A stretch of DNA of 64,000 nucleotides from Effrenium voratum (GCA_963377175.1 CAUJNA010003504.1:422796-486795), one strand, 5' to 3'; counted from the stretch's first letter, positions 50,385-62,680 are shown. The notes: a model not told the origin generated them from the letters alone. Numbers and translations: made by a program.

Positions 50385-50585
50385 GCTCCCCGCCTCTGTT
50401 CGCTTCTCGCCTTACATCTGCGCCATCTTGAAACCTAAGGCTCTCAACCCAAAGCGTCCGATCAAAACGCAGCCAAGTCCGCGACCCGACGGCGCACAGC
50501 TCCTTGGATGGACTGCCCGCCGCTTGCACCGCAGAAAGAGACCGCAGGATCAGATCCAAATCTCCGCACACGGCAGAATATGAGA
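50385..50585 (-). CDS. Probable exon, unrecognised protein
   Basis: The minus strand reads YSAVCGDLDLILRSLSAVQA, AGSPSKELCAVGSRTWLRFD, RTLWVESLRFQDGADVRREA. Strong coding composition. Confidence 0.55.
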
Positions 50586-51439
50586 AATCACGAGGCAGGC
50601 AGAAGCCCAAGCCGAATAAATCTCCGAAGAAAATCGCTCAAAAGCTCTCAAATGGCTACTTTCTACCATTCCCCCTCCCAAAAAAAAAGCAAAAAGGAAA
50701 GAAAACGCTGCATTTCACCCCCCCCCCCTCCCCCTGCCGAGGGTCGGCCCGCGGCACTTCGCAGCCACCGCGCAAAGGCACGGCAGCCTCTCCTGCACAC
50801 ACCACGCCCGGCAGAGATGCACAAGGTTGGCCGGTTCTGAGGCTCCGGTTTAAAGGGCACCACCAGAGAAGGTATCCCCAAGCCTCCAGAACCCTAGCCA
50901 GAAGCCAGCCAGAAGCCGCTTCAAACCACTCCAAGCAGCCTATCTGCCAGATGTTGCGGAAAATGAAGAGATAATGAACAGAAACAGAACAAAACGCTTC
51001 TGAAAATGAAAAGCGTTCGACATGAAGGCAGTACATAGTTGTCCCCTGAGTACCATGATGAAACTGTGTAATTTCGAATGTGGGAGCGTGGTACGCAATT
51101 GGATAAGTTGCGCAACAAGCCCAGGCTGAGCAAGCACTTCTGTCTGTTCAATCACTGCAGCTTCCCAACAAAGCGGGTGCACCAGCCTGCGCTGCCAGCT
51201 GCAGCATGCGCGAGTGCCTACCGGAGAATCTCTGGGCAAGCCTTTCCTTCACCTTTCAACTATTTCTATCCTAAAACATCAAGGAGTGGAATAAGAGGCG
51301 GCGGTTGCATAGACTGATGGGTCAAAACCAGAGAAGCAAAAGGAAAGGCTCAAAGGAGCAAACATGTCAAACTCAGGAAGAAGCAGAGATAAGGTTCAAA
51401 CAACCGATGCCATGATGGCCGAAGCTCCAAGGTGGTCCA

Positions 51440-51830
51440 CACCTAAGGGCGGCTTTTGGTGAATCTGTCGGAACGCAGAAACCATTCAATCCATGCCCTT
51501 CCCAAGCCACTCTCTTTGACAGGAGCCTCGGCACTCCCAGGGCCTGGCGAGTGAGCTCCGGAGCTCCGAGCGGGTTGGGATGGTTCCGGGCCGCAGGATG
51601 CTGGGTGTCTCGGATAGGGTTGGTCAAATTCACGTGGGGGTTCGGGCGGGATTTCGAGGCATAGGGCGGGATTTCGAGCTCCAGAGCCGCGACCCGGCAG
51701 GAAGGACTGCGGTTGCGGCTTGCCGGGCTTACTTTTTGCCGGAAGAAGTGGGTCCGTTTCCTCCGGCCCGGCCCTCCGAGCCTGGCCAAGCTCCGGCATC
51801 GCCTCCGGCACACGCCTGAGACGCGCCCAG
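51440..51830 (-). CDS. Probable exon, Pro-rich unrecognised protein
   Basis: The minus strand reads RLRRVPEAMPELGQARRAGP, EETDPLLPAKSKPGKPQPQS, PALCLEIPPEPPREFDQPYP and ends SGLGRAWIEWFLRSDRFTKS. Disordered linker composition; a second minus frame is also open, so confidence is limited. Confidence 0.4.
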
Positions 51831-52128
51831 AGAAACACGTCAGCGTGCAAAAACGAGAAGCGAGTGAAAAAAAAAAAAAAAACGACCAAAGGATTGGAGA
51901 TTTGCCGGTCTCTGATTTTTGTACACATTGTTTGAGCTGGAGGAGGCCGTTCAGTGGACATCTCATCTGCACATCTCATCTGCCCTGTTCAGCTGGCGCC
52001 CCCGCCTGCCCCTCGCCATTTGCACTTGGCCAGGTGCCGCGGCCTCCATGGGCTGGGTATGGCCTCAGAAACAGGTCATGTGTATATTCTAGTGTGGGGA
52101 CAGTAAAGAAGTGAAAAAAAGATGCCTT

Positions 52129-52230
52129 CACATGGGGGTTGATCAATATGCCGTTCGACCCCGAAATGACCAATTTCCCCATGTGGGACATAGAGTCGTT
52201 TTAGTGGCCTTTTGATCAACCCCCACATAG
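52129..52230. repeat. Family III inverted-repeat element
   Basis: About 100 bp bounded by CACATGGGGGTTGATCAA and TTGATCAACCCCCACATAG, an imperfect 17-18 bp terminal inverted repeat, with a second internal pair (CCCATGTGGG). One other end-like fragment, GGGGGTTGATCAAGATG, is at 33343. Confidence 0.85.
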
Positions 52231-52459
52231 TGACCCAACCTTGGCATTCCTCGAAAGCAAAGTCTGGGTTCATTGGCTGCCAGGGCAACCGCTACGAACC
52301 CCTCTCCAAAATCCTATCGACCACACAGTTGCAAAGGCACCCGAAAAAAACAGCAACGAGAATGAATGTTTGTCCCAGCAAGATCAGGGGTCTGTCCCAA
52401 CATGCCGGAAAAGGAACCCACGTTCGACTGCGGTTTAAAGTAGCTACCCACCCAGGTTC

Positions 52460-52730
52460 CAACTCCTCGCGGGCCATTCCGAGCCCCAAGCCGGCGGCTC
52501 CGGGTCCAAGCCACAGGGCAGCTGGCGACATGAGGCTTGACGAAGAGACCCTCTTCTTTCGGAGTCAGAGTTGGAGAGGGCGTTTTTTCCAACATCCTCC
52601 TCCCACCTTGGAATGGGCCTCTTCTTAATTTTCAGCTTTCTACCCGCCTCCGGGCCTCGGTGTCGAGGGTTCGGGTTCGAAAACTCATGAACGAAAATCC
52701 CCGTCCGCTCAAGGCCAGCCCCAGCGCACC
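52460..52730 (-). CDS. Probable exon, unrecognised protein
   Basis: The minus strand reads GIFVHEFSNPNPRHRGPEAG, RKLKIKKRPIPRWEEDVGKN, ALSNSDSERRGSLRQASCRQ. Basic and disordered. Confidence 0.45.
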
Positions 52731-53034
52731 TCCCCAAGTGCAGGGATGAAGTCGGGGATAAATGGCTTCAATTCCTCAGTCGCAAAAAACCAGAGCGTGC
52801 GAAGGGATGCGGCCGCCCGATTTGCTGGAAAAGGGCCAAACGCCTCAATGCCATCCCAAAGCTGAGACGGTTGACCCCTCGCAATGTACCCCTAATTTCT
52901 ACGGGATCAATGGAGAGGTACATGACAGCCCCGCCCCTACCTTTTCATGTCTCTGGGTCCAATTCAACACTGGGGACACCTTCCGGCTTTCAACTTTCGG
53001 GTTTCCCTTTCCCCATCCAACCAGGGGTCCTTCC

Positions 53035-53165
53035 GTCAATACGGAGCTGCACATCCAACGAAGACTGAGCGTCGGTGTGTAGCACCACCTCCCTGGGCTT
53101 AAAGGACATCTCCAGCAGCTGCTGGATCTGCTGGGCAGTAACCTCCTCCGAAGCTTCCTGCGCCC
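53035..53165 (-). CDS. Probable exon, helical unrecognised protein
   Basis: The minus strand reads AQEASEEVTAQQIQQLLEMS, FKPREVVLHTDAQSSLDVQL. Similar in style to the VVLHAKDRRVLEQLL exon at 28.95 kb. Confidence 0.5.
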
Positions 53166-53544
53166 CCAAAGGCGGGGTGGGACAACCCCCAAGAAACCTA
53201 GGGACGTGGCAAAGAAACTGCTTGGCTTCTTGGCTTGGGGTCTAACTGCAAAAACATGGTTGAGATCAAATGTTGCTGGAAAGAGTTCAGCACATGGCGC
53301 CGCAAAGCTGCTTGCGCAGTGCCCACCCGGAGACAAGCCCTGCCTCCTGACCTCAGCACTCAAGTGGAGCATCAACCGTCAAAGAGAGTTCTTCGCTCAT
53401 ACACCTCAGACTGTGGATGCGAACCTACGCTCACCAGGGGCCTCTTTTTAGCACTGAGTGAATCTCTTGGTGTGCCTCGTTTCCACAAGGCGCATACTGG
53501 CGCCCGCACTCTGCATGCGAACCTGCTCCACCTGCGTGCCGCGT

Positions 53545-55870
53545 GCCGCCTTGTCGTTTCCTTCAGTACTCTGAGGCTGATTTGTTATCACGCGATCCAC
53601 GAATCTTGGCAACCCTCATCAGCCCTCCCAAAATCAGTCGACGCATCGCACAATGCAAGAGCGATCCCCAGCATTGGGCGAAACTAGTGCACGAGCAATC
53701 ACTTGTTCGTGCCTATGCCCACTTACGTGGCATCATGGGGCGATATCCGACACCACTCCAAGTCCAACTGCTGAGCAAGCATCCTGGATCTCAGACTTAC
53801 CTAGCTATTCTTGTCCGCATCGTTTCCTTCAGCACTCTGAGGCTGATTTGTCATCACGCGATCCACGAATCTTGGCAACCCGCATCAGCCATCCCAAAAT
53901 CAGTCGACGCATCGCACAATCCAACCCAGTTCAACATGGAACACCTGCAAAGTGAAAGAGCATTGGGCGAAACTAGTGCACGAGCAATCACGTGTTCGTG
54001 CCTATGCCCACTTGCGTGGCATCATGGGGCGATATCCGACACCACTCCAAGTCCAACTGCTGAGTAAGCATCCTGGATCTCAGACGTACCTAGCTATTCT
54101 TGTCCGCATCGTTTCCTTCAGCACTCTGAGGCTGATTTGTCATCACGCGATCCACGAATCTTGGCAACCCTCATCAGCCCTCCCAAAATCAGTCGACGCA
54201 TCGCACAATGCAAGAGCGATCCCCAGCATTGGGCGAAACTAGTGCACGAGCAATCACTTGTTCGTGCCTATGCCCACTTATGTGGCATCATGGGGCGATA
54301 TCCGACACCACTCCAAGTCCAACTGCTGAGCAAGCATCCTGGATCTCAGACTTACCTAGCTATTCTTGTCCGCATCGTTTCCTTCAGCACTCTGAGGCTG
54401 ATTTGTCATCACGCGATCAACGAATCTTGGCAACCCTCATCAGCCATCCCAAAATCAGTCGACGCATCGCACAATCCAACCCAGTTCAACATGGAACACC
54501 TGCAAAGTGCAAGAGCGATCCCCAGCATTGGGCGAAACTAGTGCACGAGCAATCATTTGTTCGTGCCTATGCCCACTTGCGTGGCATCATGGGGCGATAT
54601 CCGACACCACTCCAAGTCCAACTGCTGAGCAAGCATCCTGGATCTCAGACTTACCTAGCTATTCTTGTCCGCATCGTTTCCTTCAGCACTCTGAGGCTGA
54701 TTGTTCATCACGCGATCCACGAATCTTGGCAACCCGCATCAGCCATCCCAAAATCAGTCGACGCATCGCACAATCCAACCCAGGTCAACTTGGAACACTT
54801 GCAAAGTGAAAGAGCGATCCCCAGCATTGGGCGAAACTAGCGTACGAGCAATCACTTGTTCGTGCCTTTGCACACTTGCGTGGCAGCATGGGGCGATATC
54901 CGACACCACTCCCAGGCCAACTGCTGAGCAAGCATCCTGGATCTCAGACTTACCTAGCTATTCTTGTCCGCATCGTTTCCTTCAGCACTCTGAGGCTGAT
55001 TTGTCATCACGCGATCAACGAATCTTGGCAACCCTCATCAGCCATCCCAAAATCAGTCGACGCATCGCACAATCCAACCCAGTTCAACATGGAACACCTG
55101 CAAAGTGCAAGAGCGATCCCCAGCATTGGGCGAAACTAGTGCACGAGCAATCATTTGTTCGTGCCTATGCCCACTTGCGTGGCATCATGGGGCGATATCC
55201 GACACCACTCCAAGTCCAACTGCTGAGCAAGCATCCTGGATCTCAGACTTACCTAGCTATTCTTGTCCGCATCGTTTCCTTCAGCACTCTGAGGCTGATT
55301 TGTCATCACGCGATCCACGAATCTTGGCAACCCTCATCAGCCCTCCCAAAATCAGTCGACGCATCGCACAATGCAAGAGCGATCCCCAGCATTGGGCGAA
55401 ACTAGTGCACGAGCAATCACTTGTTCGTGCCTATGCCCACTTATGTGGCATCATGGGGCGATATCCGACACCACTCCAAGTCCAACTGCTGAGCAAGCAT
55501 CCTGGATCTCAGACTTACCTAGCTATTCTTGTCCGCATCGTTTCCTTCAGCACTCTGAGGCTGATTGTTCATCACGCGATCCACGAATCTTGGCAACCCG
55601 CATCAGCCATCCCAAAATCAGTCGACGCATCGCACAATCCAACCCAGTTCAACATGGAACACCTGCAAAGTGAAAGAGCGATCCCCAGCATTGGGCGAAA
55701 CTAGTGCACGAGCAATCACTTGTTCGGCCTATGCCCACTTACGTGGCATCATGGGGCGATATGCGACACCACTCCCTGTCCAACTGCTGAGCGAGCATCC
55801 TGGATCTCAGACTTACCTAGCTATTCTTGTCCGCATCGTTTCCTTCAGCACTCTGAAGCTCGTGAAGCTT
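53545..55870 (+). repeat. Tandem repeat with alternating 266- and 299-bp units
   Basis: Eight full units and partial ends. The anchor CTGAGGCTGATTTG recurs at 53571, 53837, 54126, 54392, 54691, 54990, 55289, 55555 and (as CTGAAGCT) 55853: spacings 266, 289, 266, 299, 299, 299, 266, 298. Long units carry an extra ~33 bp (CCAACCCAGTTCAACATGGA plus ACACCTGCAAAGT); the 289-bp unit lacks ten bases of GATCCCCAGC. Units are more than 95% alike by eye. Plus-strand frames of up to 234 codons run through the array; the minus strand has stops in all frames. No similarity to any RNA gene is seen. Confidence 0.97.
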
Positions 55871-55879
55871 GCCATCCGC

Positions 55880-56200
55880 TCATGGAGACATGACGTGGTG
55901 CCCCCGCCTGGCTGGTCGCCTGGTGGAGCCACCACACCGGCTCGAGGCAAATGGACTCCAAGGCAGCATGCCTGGGATTCGAAAGCGGCCAGAATATGCT
56001 TCTAGCCCGATGGACCCAGAAGCTTTTCGGATTTCTTGTGGCCTCGCCTCGCATCTCCTTTCTTCCGATTTTCTGCCCCGACTTGCGGAGTCTGAACTTG
56101 CGGAGTCTGGGGCCATGGCTTTGGCAGGCAGCGCCTGGTGTACTCTCTGCTTTGCTTTGCCAAGAAGTGAAGGCAACACAAGGCAACCGCACACCAAAAG
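55880..56200 (-). CDS. Possible exon(s), unrecognised protein
   Basis: Two overlapping minus frames look coding: LRKFRLRKSGQKIGRKEMRG with RNPKSFWVHRARSIFWPLSN, and KAMAPDSASSDSASRGRKSE. One or both may be exons; the frame is unresolved. Confidence 0.35.
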   Translation of the reverse strand, partial: LLVCGCLVLPSLLGKAKQRVHQALPAKAMAPDSASSDSASRGRKSEERRCEARPQEIRKASGSIGLEAYSGRFRIPGMLPWSPFASSRCGGSTRRPARRGHHVMSP

Positions 56201-56854
56201 CTACGAGGCCGTCTGAAATCTCCAGGCTTCGGCTTTCGCGCTCAGCCCGGGTAAAAAAAGAGAAGGAAACCGCCTCTGCGCCGCACGGATGGCGGCCACG
56301 ACCCGCAAGTCGCCTCGCGCGGATCGGGCGAGATGGGGCCAAAAGGGCACCCGGAAGCGAGGCGAGCTGCGAGACCGTGTGATCTTGGAAGTAGGTGTCC
56401 TTTTTGGGAAAATAGATGGCCCTGGTAGTTGATTGAACCACCAGGTAAACCAGCGCCCTCTTTTTTTCAACCCAATCAACCAAAAAGGACACCTATGTGC
56501 GAGACCCAGCGCCTGGTGGCAAGGCCAGGCGCGGGAAGTCCTGAAAGCATTCATTCCAACAGCCGATCACCCGGCACAAAGACCTTGCCTTCTGACATGT
56601 GTCTCTGAAAGCCAAAAACTCCGAAAGAGACGGTTTTGGCTGGGGTCTCGCGGCAGCATGAGCATGGTTGGGGGAAAATGAGTCCCTCTAGGATACCACA
56701 ACAATGCATCCCTATAACTTTGTCATTTTCGTGGGGGCGTCCTTTGTATCAGCGATGAGACTGAACCCCCCCCCCAAAAAAAAAAAAACAAAGCACCCCA
56801 AGAAATACAAACCTTGTATCACAGTAGATGGCGCGAAAACAACCAAAAAAGAAA

Positions 56855-57092
56855 TTAATAATAATAACAATAATAATAATAATAGCAATATCAATAATAA
56901 TGATAATAATAACAATAATATCAATAATAACAATAATAACAATAATAATAAAGCAATAACAACAATAATGATAATAGCAGTAATAATAATAATAATACAA
57001 AGATGATAATAATAAAACAATAACAACAATAACGATAATAGCAATAATAACAACAATCATAATAAATGGATAATAACAATCACGATAATACC

Positions 57093-57182
<90 letters not shown>

Positions 57183-57880
57183 AGTAATAATAATAATAAA
57201 ACAATAACAACAATAATGATAACAGCAAAAAAATAACAACACTAACAATAATCATAAGAATAATAATAATAAACAACAATAGCAACAATAATGATAATAG
57301 CAATAATAACAATAATAATAATAATAACAATAATAATAATAAGACAATAACAACAATAATGATAATAGCAACAATAACAACAACAATAAACAATAATGAT
57401 AAAAACACTATAACAGCAATAATGATAATAGCAATGACAACAACAAGAAGAAGACAATAATAATAACAAAACAATAACAACAATAATGATAATAGCAATA
57501 ATAGCAACAACAAGAAAAATAAGAATAATAAAACAACAACAATAATGATAATAGAAATAAAAACAACAAGAACCATAATAATGATAATATTAATAAAACA
57601 ATAACAATAATAATGATAATAGCAATAATAACAACAATAATAAAAATACTAAATAATAATAATAAAAAAAATAAAAAATAAAATGATAATAGCAATAATA
57701 GCAACAACAAGAAACATACAAATAATAATAATACAACAATAACAATAATGATAATAGAAATAATAGCAACAACAAGAAAAAACATATTAATAAAACAATA
57801 ACAATAATAATGATAATTAATAGACATAATAACAATAATAATAATCATAATAACAATAATTATAACAATAATAAAACAGC
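56855..57880. repeat. AAT/AAC trinucleotide array, about 1 kb
   Basis: Imperfect (AAT)n with recurring AACAATAATGATAATAGCAA modules and a pure (AAC)n block of about 85 bp (57088-57180). Poly-Ile/Leu/Cys frames on the minus strand are translated repeat. Confidence 0.98.
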
Positions 57881-58031
57881 GATGAGCTTCTGAGCTTGAA
57901 ACCCGCGAGCTCCAAGTGGCTTTCGCTTCCCACTCCGAAAAACCGCCCTGGCCTCAAGGGTGGCCTCAAGGGTGGCCTGGCAGATCGGGCGAATGGAAAC
58001 ACACGTGGCACATGGCTCTGTGGGCGAGCCC

Positions 58032-58102
58032 TGTTTTGGTTGGCTTGAAAGGAAAACCAGAAGGAAACCCATCTTTTTCGGGGGGTCCCCTAGAAAAGAA
58101 AC
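58032..58102. repeat. Family IV intron element
   Basis: TTTTGGTTGGCTTGAAAGGA, AACCAGAAGGAAACCCATCT, TTTTCGGGGGGTCCCCTAGA then AAAGAAAC: the family IV motifs in inverse order (antisense copy). Confidence 0.65.
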
Positions 58103-58189
58103 AAGCCATCGTTGCACCTGCAACTGTTTCTGGAATCTGAGCGCACGTCGACTTGAGAATGTTGTTGGGGGGCTCCCCACCCCATTTGG

Positions 58190-58535
58190 CACCACTCTCA
58201 AAGCACACAACTTTGAGCAATCTCGCCTCGAGGCACCCTGCACCTGCCCAATCGAATTCGACTCGACTGATGATGGAGCCGCTGTGGCCTTTGCCTTCCT
58301 TTTGAAACCCCAAAACTGGGTGTCGAATCTTGAGACAGACTCACTAAATGATTGATCTATTGGAGGTTCAGAAAGCCCCAGTTCATCCAACAGATCATCG
58401 CTTTGCCCCAGCCTGTGGATTCTCTCGCATCGCCTGCGCCACGAGCAGGTCGCTGGCATTTGAGAAAGCGTCTGACTGAGGTGCGCACTGGATGAATCGC
58501 AAGCGCTGACATCGTCCAGCACCTTACCAACAAAA
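58190..58535 (-). CDS. Probable exon, Ser-rich unrecognised protein
   Basis: The minus strand reads GKVLDDVSACDSSSAHLSQT, CERIHRLGQSDDLLDELGLS, EPPIDQSFSESVSRFDTQFW, GFKRKAKATAAPSSVESNSI. One of the longest clean coding blocks in the right half. No family recognised. Confidence 0.6.
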
Positions 58536-58759
58536 GTGCCATGTCTCGAACAAAGCCGAAAGGAACACAAATCCTAGCAGCAAACACAAACATTCACCAG
58601 ATAGTTGTTGTTTCCTTTTAATTATGAGTTTGACATTACCTTTTCTGGCCACCATGCTGCTGCTTCTGGCACTCTGGCAAGCTTCCTCTTCCGTAGACAC
58701 AGCCATGTCATTCTCTTCCGGATGGCAGCAAACAAGTGGCGTGCTCGCTGGCCATTCTG

Positions 58760-59040
58760 CTTTGCTCAACACACTCAGCCCGGCTCCGACTGCGGCGAGG
58801 CGGAAGAGGGCGAGGGCGAGCGGGGCCCGTAGCGGCGTCCCTGGCCAGCGTGTGACAACCAGATCTCCCACGTTCAACGGACGCGTAAAAAGCCGCAGCC
58901 TCGCGTGGTGTGACAAGAGATTGCTTGAATAACAATGCACTCCCAGGATTTTCAGCAGCCATGGGCCTTTGAGCCCAGGTGCAAGCAACGCTACCAGCAC
59001 TTTCCATCAATGCTGCTGCGTACCTGCCTGCTGTTGTGAA
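58760..59040 (-). CDS. Probable exon, unrecognised protein
   Basis: The better of two open minus frames reads AGRYAAALMESAGSVACTWA, QRPMAAENPGSALLFKQSLV, TPREAAAFYASVERGRSGCH. Confidence 0.45.
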
Positions 59041-59144
59041 GGTGAGTGCTTCCAACAACGCCACAAGGTTAGCTAAGGCTCTAGCTCATAAAAATCGGAG
59101 TTAAAAACTCACACAACACCCCACGGATTCCCGAACTACGCTCA

Positions 59145-59215
59145 GAGTTCGCTCCGACCATCCATGCTACGCGTTTGCAGCTGGATGCGCAACTCGCCAA
59201 GGACATGGGCATTGT
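59145..59215 (-). CDS. Possible short exon
   Basis: The minus strand reads NAHVLGELRIQLQTRSMDGR. Just upstream (59220-59275) is family IV-like sequence. Confidence 0.3.
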
Positions 59216-60748
59216 TCAAATAGAGGGACCTCCAAAACGGTGGTATTCCTTGTTGTTTCCTTTCAAACTGACGTGCAAAGGGTGCCCTCACACATGCAAA
59301 CGCACACGTGACGCATTTTTTTGTCAAATGCCCAGACTTCTTGTGTGCAAACCCCCCTGGCTTGCGAGGCCCTCCTGAAACAGGCAGCTGCAGAGGCGCG
59401 TCAAGCCCATTCGCGCAAAGACACTACATCATTGCTGCGTTGCTTGGATGTCCATGTTCACTATTGGCAGGATTGAGCCACTCAGCATGCAGGATTTGGC
59501 TGGAGGCGCGCATCATTGCTCCATTGTGTTCTCTCTTCCGACATGGGGACTAGGACTCCTTACGAGCTAGGGCTCAAGCGAGCGGGTTGCTGCAAAGGCT
59601 GGCTCTTGCAATCCCACTGAACTCCCATGTGACCGATCTCCTTGAGCAAAGAGACCATGTGACACTGAAGAGACGTGGCTTCTGGGTCACCGAATGTGAA
59701 TGCGTCGAGATGCTTGGAAGCAGAACATAAGATCATGGCTGTCGAGTGTTTGCTCCGGGAGTGGTGAAGCTGACGTCAGTGCCAGCATCCCAGTCTGTCG
59801 GCAGCCGATGCTTCCCAACAAGCGCCCTGGGGCCAAGCACGTGGCCGGCAGCGGGCAACGCCTGGCGCTGTTAGGGAACCGAAAATCAAAACGCCCGGCT
59901 GCCCCTCTGCCCTCTCTTTGAACATGACCTTTGATTGGCCCTCTACCTCTCTCCGGACTTACCCTTGGCCTCTCCAACAGGAAAGCAAGGTGTCCAAACT
60001 CTAGGCCCCAAAGCCTCCATGCCAAACTCCACAAAAAACAAAAAAAAACACCGGTCCCCCGCCCACCCACCCGCCCAAAGACCCGTCCTGCACGGCCAAG
60101 GCCATGGCACGACCGCGAGGCCGCCAGGCCGCAAGAGGCCGCCCCTTTGGGTGGAAGGCTCTGAGACTTGGAACACTTTAGGTTTGCTGGGCTTCGCATA
60201 CTTTGTTGGAGGCTGGCCGTAGTTGCCTTCTTGTGATTCTTGTTTCGTTGGGACTGCGGCATGATGTGCTGTTCGGCAATTGTTCTTTTGTCAGCTGAAG
60301 CGCGGCCGTGCAAGCAAACTGAGAACCAACACCACAGCTGCGCGGCTTCACCGCTGCAACACGATCAAATATGACAAGCCATCAACCAATGCTGAGCTGA
60401 GAGTTAGCTTCGCGTCTCATGGAGCGCCCCTTTTGCTTCAAGGCCCATGCCCAGAGTGCAATGTTCAAGCGCTACAATCCCACGCCAAGCGCGTGTGGAG
60501 CAGCTTCCTACTACCGAAACGATAAGCGTCGTGACGCGCCACGAGAAGCTTCCCCGCATCGGACTCCATTCAGAAGTATTCCAGGGCATCGGACTCGCCC
60601 TGAAGGGAAACATTCCATCGTGTTTCGTCGCAGCAAGACGCACGTTCCCTGGCTTGCGTCTAAACCAACTCTCTTCGAACCCGAAGCATGATTGGCACGG
60701 TCTCCCTTAAAACCAACCCCAAGGCACCCTCGAAAAACGCACCGCCCC

Positions 60749-60871
60749 ATGTGGCTGTGGCATGGGATCCCATTTTGGTTGACAGGTGCATTCACCACCC
60801 ATTTTAGTCTATTTCAGTGGGAATTGGGATGTTCACTGGGGGTACGATTTGGGTCTTGACCCATGGCCATG
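60749..60871. repeat. Family II inverted-repeat element
   Basis: CATGTGGCTGTGGCATGGGA ... TTCACCACCCATTTTAGTCT ... GGGTCTTGACCCATGGCCAT. Close relative of the 62.8 kb copy, in opposite orientation. Confidence 0.88.
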
Positions 60872-61393
60872 CCTCTTTTTTCCAGCTCCCAAAAAGGTTT
60901 GGTGCACCCGACTTTCGCGCCTTGTCGACCTGCACGCTGTGCACTGATGGTGGCGCTCCCGTGTGCGGCAGCGGCTGGTGAATGCCTGACTGCTCCGAGT
61001 GGGGAGGGCACTTGGGCCGTCCAAATGATTTATGTGGCGAAGTTAGTGAGCGGAAAATTGTGAGTAGGCGGTAACGTGGTACCTTAGTGACTGGGAAAGC
61101 GAGGCAAAGCTAGTGAGTGAAGTGAAGGTGGCAAAATACGTAAGTGAGCTCCAACCATGGAAGAGGTCCCTAGAGGTCACTCACAGTCCCTTGCTTCGCC
61201 TGTGAGAAGGGTAATCCTGATCCTTTCACGCGAAAGAGCCGTTGTCCCCAGGCAAGTCCCGAAAATGCATGGTGAGGGGGGCTGCATCGCTCTGCTTTTC
61301 AAGCCAGCCTTGAAACAAAGCAGCACGCTTGCACTCCAAATCAACAGCTACTATTTGCCCTGAAACTTTCGGTCCAATCAATCGACCCAATCC

Positions 61394-61438
61394 AGGCAAG
61401 CTACGCACATGGCAGAATTTGCCATCGCCCACTTTGAC
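61394..61438 (-). CDS. Cystatin-like inhibitor, second exon
   Basis: Acceptor TTGCTCGCAG; the minus strand reads VKVGDGKFCHVRSLP, which continues cystatins after NYF(V/I)K: the KVxVGxxxxxHxRVFxSLP strand. The frame stays open to 61226, so the 3' end is uncertain. Confidence 0.65.
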
Positions 61439-61642
61439 CTGCGAGCAAACACGTGACCCGTCAGTTCAATGCTCACTGCCATGCTTCCATACTTCAACAT
61501 GCTGCCAGAAGCATCTAGTGCAAGCTCTACTTGTACCAGGTCACAAATGTGGCTTCGGAGGGTTCCGTAGGCTGGTCAAAAATACTAAGTTGGCATTGTC
61601 TGCAAATGCAGTGCAGTCACACATTAGCTCCATGCATCAATG

Positions 61643-62404
61643 CGCGTGTGTGGGTGTGTTGGTGTGTGTGTGGGTGTGTGTGGGTGTGTTGGTGTGTGTG
61701 TGTGTGTGTGGGTGTGTGTTGGTGTGTGTGTGTGGGTGTTTGTTGGTGTGTGTGTGTGTGTGTTGGTGTGAGTTGGTGTGTGTTGGTGCGTGTTGGTGTG
61801 TGTTGGTGCGTCTTGGTGTGTGTGTGTGTGTTGGTGTGTGATGGTGTGTGATGGTGTGTGTTGGTGTGTGTTGGTGGGTGTTGGTGTGTGTGTATGCTTT
61901 TTTGTGTGTGTGTGTGTTGGTGTGTGTTGGTGTGTGTTGGTGTGTGTTGGTGTGTGTTGGTGTGTGTTGGTGTGTGTTGGTGTGTGTTGGTGTGTGTTGG
62001 TGTGTGTTGGTGTGTGTTGGTGTGTGTGTGTGTGTGTGTGTGGTGTGTGTTGGTGTGTGTTGGTGTGTGTTGGTGTGTGTTGGTGTGTGTTGGTGTGTGT
62101 TGGTGTGTGTTGGTGTGTGTTGGTGTGTGTGTGTGCTTGTGTTGGTGTGTGTTGGTGTGTGTTGGTGTGTGTGTGTGTGTGTATGTGTGTTGGTGTGTGT
62201 TGGTGCGTGTGTGTTGGTGTGTGTTGGTATGTTGTGGTGTATGTGTGTTGGGGTGTGTGTGTTGGTGTGTGTTGGTGTGTGTTGGTGTGTGTTGGTGTGT
62301 GTTGGTGTGTGTTGGTGTGTGTTGTTGTGTGTTGGTGTATGTGTGTTGGTGTGTATTGGGGTGTGTTGGTGTGTTGGTGTGTGTTGGTGTGTGTGTGTGT
62401 GTGC
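61643..62404. repeat. TTGGTGTGTG decanucleotide array
   Basis: About 760 bp of the 10-base unit GTTGGTGTGT with embedded pure (GT)n runs. It lies in the intron between the two cystatin exons. Sense-strand sequence is CA-rich. Confidence 0.98.
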
Positions 62405-62582
62405 ACAAGCCCTGCATTGCAACGCATTTTCGGCAGCACAATTCAGTTTGACTAAACTGCACCCTTTCACAAAACTGATATCCTCAATCAGCTGCCCGAG
62501 CATCAGGCTGTGCATGTGAGCTGAGCCGGATGCGAGAGTAATCCCCGTGCCAGACTGGGTCGGACCAAGAAAGCAAAGATGA

Positions 62583-62680
62583 CTGCGGGTCAAAAATACG
62601 TACCCAACATGGAACCCTAGTAAATGAAAAAATAAAGCCAGCGGTCCAATTCCTGGTGGCTTAAATTCTGACCCAAACCA
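62583..62680. repeat. Family I inverted-repeat element
   Basis: CTGCGGGTCAAAAATACGTA, CCCAACATGGAACCCTAG, GCGGTCCAATTCCTGGTGGC, ending AATTCTGACCCAAACC. In the cystatin intron. Confidence 0.88.

Noticed and set aside
53545..55870. CRISPR-like appearance of regularly spaced repeats
   Set aside because: There are no unique spacers; whole 266-299 bp units are repeated, and the host is a eukaryote.
53543..56005. Plus-strand frames of 100-234 codons in the 53.5-55.9 kb array
   Set aside because: They shift register between units whose lengths are not multiples of three, end at the same repeat-borne stops, and lie opposite to the gene direction. No protein family is recognisable.
56749..57848. 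Poly-Ile/Leu/Val/Cys 'membrane protein' frames
   Set aside because: Translation of the AAT/AAC trinucleotide array.
60419..60710. Plus-strand frames at 60.4-60.7 kb
   Set aside because: All three plus frames and one minus frame are open and none resembles a known family; GC-rich composition alone can explain this.
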